9,640 bases of DNA. Source: Gallionellaceae bacterium. GTDB taxonomy: Bacteria > Pseudomonadota > Gammaproteobacteria > Burkholderiales > Gallionellaceae. Made by a program: the position numbers and the translations under genes. How positions within the stretch are numbered: the stretch's first letter is position 1; the number at the start of each line of letters is the position of its first letter. Positions 6,726 to 9,640 of the stretch are shown here, piece after piece. Location: positions 1 through 9,640 of the forward strand of contig JAUYFR010000220.1 in assembly GCA_030690855.1 (NCBI GenBank), in the 5' to 3' direction. Below the pieces are notes generated by a model, which saw nothing but the letters and a program-made list of their open reading frames with translations, was not told where the DNA came from and did not search any database.

Positions 6726-7883
6726 ATGTTTGAGTTAATGGATGCACAACCGCATGGTGCTGTAATTAAAGTGATCGGTGTAGGCGGCTGCGGCGGCAAT
6801 GCAGTTGATCACATGATTGAGCAGGGCGTTCAGGGTGTTGAGTTCATTGCAATCAATACTGATGCTCAGGCACTGAAGCGCAGCAAGGCACGCATGCAGT
6901 TGCAAATAGGCAATGCGCTAACTAAAGGTTTGGGTGCAGGTGCTAAACCAGAAATTGGCCAGGCCGCAGCTGAAGAAGACCGTGAGCGCATCGCAGAGAT
7001 TATTCGTGGCGCGAACATGGTGTTCATCACCGCAGGTATGGGGGGCGGCACGGGTACGGGGGCAGCTCCTGTGGTTGCTCAAGTGGCTAAGGAAATGGGG
7101 ATTTTGACGGTTGCTGTGGTGACAAAACCATTCGTTTTCGAAGGTAAGCGAATGAGTTTGGCGCAGACAGGTATTGAAGAGCTGGCGGCGTATGTTGACT
7201 CTCTCATCATCGTGCCAAACGCAAAGTTGATGGAGGTGCTTGGCGGCAAAACAACACTACCAGCTGCATTCAAGGCCGCAAACGGCGTGCTACAAGGCGC
7301 AGTAGCGGGTATTGCTGAAGTCATTAATGTTCCCGGTATGGTGAACGTGGACTTCGCAGACGTGTGTACATTGATGTCTGAAAACGGCATGGCCATGATG
7401 GGCGCAGCAACTGCATCCGGTGAAGATCGTGCGAAACGCGCAGCAGAACAGGCGATTGCTAGCCCATTGCTAGAAGACGTTGATCTGTCAGGCGCTCGCG
7501 GTGTGCTGGTCAACATCACTTCCAGCAGCAATCTCACCTTGGAAGAGTTGCATGACGTGATGAATTGCTTCCAGTTTGCAGCGTCAGAAGCTACGGTAAT
7601 TGTGGGTTCGGTATTTGATGAGGCGATGGGCGATGAGTTGCGCGTAACGATTGTGGCGACAGGTTTAGGTGCAATTAGAAAGCCGAAACCAATGTTGGTG
7701 CCTCAGCCTCAGGTGCAATTGCGTACAGGTACGCATGACCTGCCTTCTGTTGATTACCGCGAATTGGATATGCCCGCAGTAATGCGTACCGGACGTCACC
7801 ATGCTGCTACGGTAGAAGCAATGAAACAGTCTGGCGTGGAAACCTTGGATATCCCGTCGTTCTTGCGTAAGCAGGCTGACTGA
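6726..7883 (+). CDS. ftsZ: FtsZ, tubulin-like division GTPase
   Basis: FtsZ polymerises with GTP into the ring that recruits the divisome. The product is 385 residues. It shows GVGGCGGNAVDHM (18-30), INTDAQAL (43-50), the tubulin signature GGGTGTG (106-112), VTKPF..EGKR (132-142), the T7 synergy loop NVDFAD (207-212; Asn207, Asp209 and Asp212 match the E. coli numbering), a short variable linker from about 318, and the C-terminal peptide LDIPSFLRKQAD (374-385) that binds FtsA and ZipA-like partners. Unusual: residue 187 in KAANGVLQG is Gly (codon GGC, 7284-7286), where E. coli and most FtsZ have the guanine-binding Asp (AANDVL). Ala166 replaces Asp/Asn in PN(D/N)KL, and Cys214 replaces the usual Arg/Lys after the T7 loop. 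Asn165 and Phe182 remain. The frame is intact and ends with tandem stops TGA-TAA. Confidence 0.98.
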   Translation: MFELMDAQPHGAVIKVIGVGGCGGNAVDHMIEQGVQGVEFIAINTDAQALKRSKARMQLQIGNALTKGLGAGAKPEIGQAAAEEDRERIAEIIRGANMVFITAGMGGGTGTGAAPVVAQVAKEMGILTVAVVTKPFVFEGKRMSLAQTGIEELAAYVDSLIIVPNAKLMEVLGGKTTLPAAFKAANGVLQGAVAGIAEVINVPGMVNVDFADVCTLMSENGMAMMGAATASGEDRAKRAAEQAIASPLLEDVDLSGARGVLVNITSSSNLTLEELHDVMNCFQFAASEATVIVGSVFDEAMGDELRVTIVATGLGAIRKPKPMLVPQPQVQLRTGTHDLPSVDYRELDMPAVMRTGRHHAATVEAMKQSGVETLDIPSFLRKQAD

Positions 7884-7909
7884 TAAAGTGAGCGCAGGCT
7901 TATGGTGGA

Positions 7910-7931
7910 CCGATCGGGGTGACTAGATCGG
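7910..7931 (+). repeat. Short inverted repeat between ftsZ and lpxC
   Basis: CCGATC (7910-7915) and GATCGG (7926-7931) form a perfect 6-bp stem around a 10-nt loop, 27 nt after the ftsZ stop. No U-run follows, so it is not a standard intrinsic terminator. It could be a weak attenuating or RNA-processing hairpin, or an operator-like site just upstream of the possible lpxC promoter. The evidence is the symmetry alone. Confidence 0.4.
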
Positions 7932-7932
7932 C

Positions 7933-7950
7933 TGTGATAAACTGCGCGTC
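7933..7950 (+). promoter_or_regulatory. Candidate extended -10 promoter element for lpxC
   Basis: TGTGATAAACTGCGCGTC carries an extended -10 TG (7933-7934), the -10-like GATAAA (7936-7941) and a GC-rich discriminator, leaving a leader of about 30 nt before the lpxC ATG at 7980. GATAAA matches 4 of 6 consensus bases, and I find no -35 hexamer at 16-18 nt. A separate lpxC promoter would be reasonable given the 96-nt gap, but this is a weak call from sequence alone. Confidence 0.35.
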
Positions 7951-7979
7951 AATTATTGCAGTCATTGTGAAGAGATAAA

Positions 7980-8891
7980 ATGGTTAAGCAACGCACATTA
8001 AAAACGACGGTGCAAGCAACTGGTGTTGGCTTGCATACGGGCGAAAAGGTGTATTTGACTTTGCGTCCAGCGCCCGCCAATAGTGGGATTGTGTTCCGTC
8101 GTGTTGACTTGCCAGTGCCTGTAGATATTCAGGCTGAGGCACATGCAGTCCACGACACGCGTTTATCTACTTGCCTAGAGGCGAATGGTGCGCGAGTGGC
8201 GACTGTTGAGCATTTGATGTCAGCACTTGCGGGCTTGGGGATCGACAATATTGTGATTGATATTAGTAGCCCTGAGTTGCCGATCATGGATGGCAGTGCC
8301 GGTACTTTTGTTTTTTTGATTCAATCAGCGGGCATTGTTGAGCAGTCGGCTGCTAAGAAGTTTATCCGTATTAAAAAGACGGTTGAAGTGAAGGATGGCG
8401 ATAAATGGGTGCGCTTTGATCCGTTCAACGGCTACAAACTTAACTTCACCATCAATTTCGCGCACCCTGTTTTTGCCAATACCAAGCAGCAGGTCACGGT
8501 TGACTTGGGTGAACACTCCTATATTAAAGAAGTTAGTCGTGCCCGTACTTTCGGTTTTATGCAGGACGTTGAATACATGCGTTCGCAAGGGTTGGCACTA
8601 GGTGGCAATCTTGATAATGCGATTGTGATGGACGAATATCGCGTAATTAATCCAGATGGTTTGCGTTTTGATGATGAGTTCGTCAAACATAAGGTATTGG
8701 ATGCGATGGGCGATCTTTATTTGTTAGGACACCCATTGATTGGGGCATTCTCAGGCTATAAGTCAGGACACGCGCTTAATAATGCGCTGCTGCGTGCAAT
8801 GCTAGCGGACGAGTCAGCGTGGGAATTTGTCACTTTCGATAAAGCAGAGGAAGCGCCTGACTTCCTTCGTTTGCAACTGCAAGCCGCTTAG
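7980..8891 (+). CDS. lpxC: LpxC, UDP-3-O-acyl-GlcNAc deacetylase
   Basis: LpxC is the Zn-dependent cytoplasmic deacetylase that carries out the committed step of lipid A synthesis, so the organism makes an LPS-type outer membrane. The 303-residue product has family length and all active-site residues, each one lower than in E. coli numbering: GLHTG (17-21, His19), the VEHLMSAL motif with catalytic Glu77 and Zn ligand His78 (76-83), the MDGSAG loop (103-108), RARTFGF with Thr190 (187-193), KHKVLDAMGDLYLLG with Zn ligands His237 and Asp241 (236-250), and the GHALNNAL motif with His264 (263-270). The ATG at 7980 has a modest AGAG Shine-Dalgarno (7971-7974). lpxC at the end of the dcw cluster after ftsZ is the normal proteobacterial position. 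Confidence 0.98.
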   Translation: MVKQRTLKTTVQATGVGLHTGEKVYLTLRPAPANSGIVFRRVDLPVPVDIQAEAHAVHDTRLSTCLEANGARVATVEHLMSALAGLGIDNIVIDISSPELPIMDGSAGTFVFLIQSAGIVEQSAAKKFIRIKKTVEVKDGDKWVRFDPFNGYKLNFTINFAHPVFANTKQQVTVDLGEHSYIKEVSRARTFGFMQDVEYMRSQGLALGGNLDNAIVMDEYRVINPDGLRFDDEFVKHKVLDAMGDLYLLGHPLIGAFSGYKSGHALNNALLRAMLADESAWEFVTFDKAEEAPDFLRLQLQAA

Positions 8892-8906
8892 TCTTCTCAT
8901 TACGCC

Positions 8907-9107
8907 ATGTTGGCACTGCGACTGCTCTTTATTATCTCCGCGTTAGTCATTGTATTGTCATTCGGTTTATATTTTTTTACGCGAAAACAAAAGTTTCTAC
9001 GATTCGCTTGGCAAGTTGTGCGTTTTGTAGTGGTTTTGTTACTTGTGTTTGGCGTGTTGTATTTGTTGGAGAGGTACGTACTAATCGCTTGGAGGGTTCT
9101 CGTTTAG
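8907..9107 (+). CDS. Small two-helix membrane protein of unknown function, downstream of lpxC
   Basis: The product is 66 residues and almost entirely hydrophobic. Helix 1 spans about residues 4-24, a short basic loop (TRKQKF, 25-30) follows, then an amphipathic/basic segment (LRFAWQVVRF) and helix 2 at about 38-55, ending in ERYVLIAWRVLV. I recognise the pattern (FTR..(K/R)(F/Y)LRFAWQ..RF) from uncharacterised proteins beside lpxC in betaproteobacteria; no function is known to me. It lies in the same frame as lpxC, separated by the TAG stop and five codons, with no Shine-Dalgarno in the 15-nt gap, so translation probably depends on termination at lpxC. Its TAG stop overlaps the TAA stop of the convergent dciA. 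Confidence 0.85.
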   Translation: MLALRLLFIISALVIVLSFGLYFFTRKQKFLRFAWQVVRFVVVLLLVFGVLYLLERYVLIAWRVLV

Positions 9108-9523
9108 TCGCGATGTGCGAGTCGGTTTAAAGCTTCTTTCAGAGGAGATTCAGTTAGCTGATCGGCAAAGTCAGTGATGAGTGACTTCTCTAATATACTC
9201 AAGGTTCTGGCAGGCTCCTCATGGGGTAGGTGGGGGGCGCTAACTTGCACCAGCACCTGAATTGAAGTAACCTCGACGCCCATTTCGTGGAGCTGCACTA
9301 CTAGCTCTGGGGTCATTTGACGTAACTTGGCAGCAATTGCACCATTGTTCGCTTCGATAGTAAGTGTTTTTTGGTTTAAATATGCAACGTGGCAACCACG
9401 CCTCAAAGAGGGGGGGATGGCCTGCTCCCATATTTTTTGTAACGCAATGATTTGATTGGCCTTTTTTGACAAAAGGCTTAGTTCTCGGCTGGCGCTAAAA
9501 AAGGTGTTTAGTCGATCTGGCAC
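9104..9523 (-). CDS. dciA: DciA-like protein (DUF721), replicative helicase loader/assistant
   Basis: DciA is the ancestral partner of the replicative helicase DnaB in bacteria lacking DnaC/DnaI-type loaders. The 139-residue product fits the DUF721 pattern: an N-terminal helical segment (RLNTFFSASRELSLLSKKA) leading to LQKIWEQAIPPSL (28-40, conserved Trp32), strands around CHVAYLNQKTLTIEANNG (44-61), then the helix IAAKLRQMTPELVVQL (63-78), together resembling the KH-like domain, and a C-terminal tail of low conservation. The start is a GTG at 9521-9523; a stop lies five codons upstream in frame and no clear Shine-Dalgarno is seen. The gene is convergent with the lpxC-side membrane protein (stops overlap by 4 nt) and divergent from the peptidase gene by 34 nt. 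Confidence 0.85.
   Translation of the reverse strand: MPDRLNTFFSASRELSLLSKKANQIIALQKIWEQAIPPSLRRGCHVAYLNQKTLTIEANNGAIAAKLRQMTPELVVQLHEMGVEVTSIQVLVQVSAPHLPHEEPARTLSILEKSLITDFADQLTESPLKEALNRLAHRD
9459..9477. repeat. Perfect 7-bp inverted repeat inside the 5' part of dciA
   Basis: GCCTTTT (9459-9465) and AAAAGGC (9471-9477) flank a 5-nt loop, within codons for LSKKA near residues 16-22 of DciA. It could fold in either transcript. It may simply follow from the coding sequence, since Lys-Lys-Ala codons give half of it. No role can be assigned. Confidence 0.3.
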
Positions 9524-9557
9524 GATTGTAAAAGTTTAAATTGAAGAAAGGGGAGGC

Positions 9558-9640
9558 ATGGATATTATTCTAGTTTCCAATCGATTAGCAAAAGCTCGCA
9601 GCATCACGCTAACAAAAAAAAAGTTAATAGAGATCGGGAT
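9558..9640 (+). CDS. M23-type peptidase, N-terminal fragment (truncated by window end)
   Basis: Only the first 27 codons are present: MDIILVSNRLAKARSITLTK, then three more Lys/Leu codons and IEIG. This basic cytoplasmic start, IILVSNRLAKARSITLT, resembles the N-terminus of betaproteobacterial M23 (LytM/NlpD-like) metallopeptidases that lie divergent from the DUF721 gene and upstream of secA; a membrane anchor and the peptidase domain would follow outside the window. GGGGAGG at 9550-9556 precedes the ATG, unusually close (1 nt). A run of nine A (9614-9622) lies in codons 19-22. The call rests on the N-terminus and gene order only. Confidence 0.65.
   Translation, partial: MDIILVSNRLAKARSITLTKKKLIEIG

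Noticed and set aside
7079..7537. A 152-codon open frame on the minus strand opposite ftsZ
   Set aside because: It lies entirely within ftsZ, has no recognisable domain and a composition typical of antisense shadow frames in a GC-balanced coding region.
7910..7931. Intrinsic terminator after ftsZ
   Set aside because: The stem is only 6 bp with a 10-nt loop and is followed by CTGTGATAA, not a T-run. Kept only as an inverted repeat.
9466..9471. Perfect -35 hexamer TTGACA on the + strand upstream of the peptidase gene
   Set aside because: At 16-18 nt downstream the sequence is CTGGCG/TGGCGC, with no -10; the hexamer is part of a small inverted repeat in dciA coding sequence.
1..9640. A novel defence, mobile or biosynthetic system
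   Set aside because: All of the window except short gaps is accounted for by conserved division, cell wall, lipid A and replication genes. I see no integrase, transposase, repeat array or foreign-looking composition.

Overview
The window is a stretch of the division and cell wall (dcw) cluster of a Gram-negative bacterium, most likely a betaproteobacterium (Nitrosomonadales-like; family not resolvable by eye). Three things support this. The gene order is ftsW-murG-murC-murB-ddl-ftsQ-ftsA-ftsZ-lpxC. After lpxC come a small two-helix membrane protein, a DUF721/DciA gene on the opposite strand, and the start of an M23-type peptidase gene, an arrangement I know from betaproteobacteria. The protein motifs also fit, for example GGCGGNAVDHM in FtsZ. 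Base composition looks close to balanced, and no mobile element, tRNA, rRNA or CRISPR array is visible.

Layout: bases 1-356 hold the 3' end of ftsW (lipid II polymerase of the divisome). Bases 353-4666 hold murG, murC, murB and ddl, each starting inside the stop codon of its predecessor (ATGA or GTGA, 4-nt overlaps), so they are probably translationally coupled. ftsQ overlaps the end of ddl by 11 nt and ftsA follows after about 12 nt. An 84-nt gap almost free of C on the + strand precedes ftsZ, which has a strong ribosome binding site. A 96-nt gap with a short hairpin and a candidate -10 element precedes lpxC. A 66-codon membrane protein gene follows lpxC in the same frame and ends tail-to-tail with dciA, the two stop codons overlapping. 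The last 83 bases are the start of a divergent M23-type peptidase gene.

Function: MurC, Ddl and MurB act in the cytoplasmic precursor steps (MurB makes UDP-MurNAc, MurC adds L-Ala, Ddl supplies D-Ala-D-Ala). MurG makes lipid II and FtsW polymerises it at the septum. FtsZ forms the ring, FtsA ties it to the membrane and FtsQ links it to the periplasmic machinery. LpxC commits precursor to lipid A. DciA loads or assists the replicative helicase.

This is a conserved core region and I see no undescribed system. The observation most worth checking is in FtsZ: the usually invariant Asp that contacts the guanine base (E. coli Asp187) is read here as Gly, with further unusual residues nearby. Smaller points are the start-stop element overlapping the ftsA start, the C-depleted leader of ftsZ, and the lpxC/small membrane protein junction without a Shine-Dalgarno.
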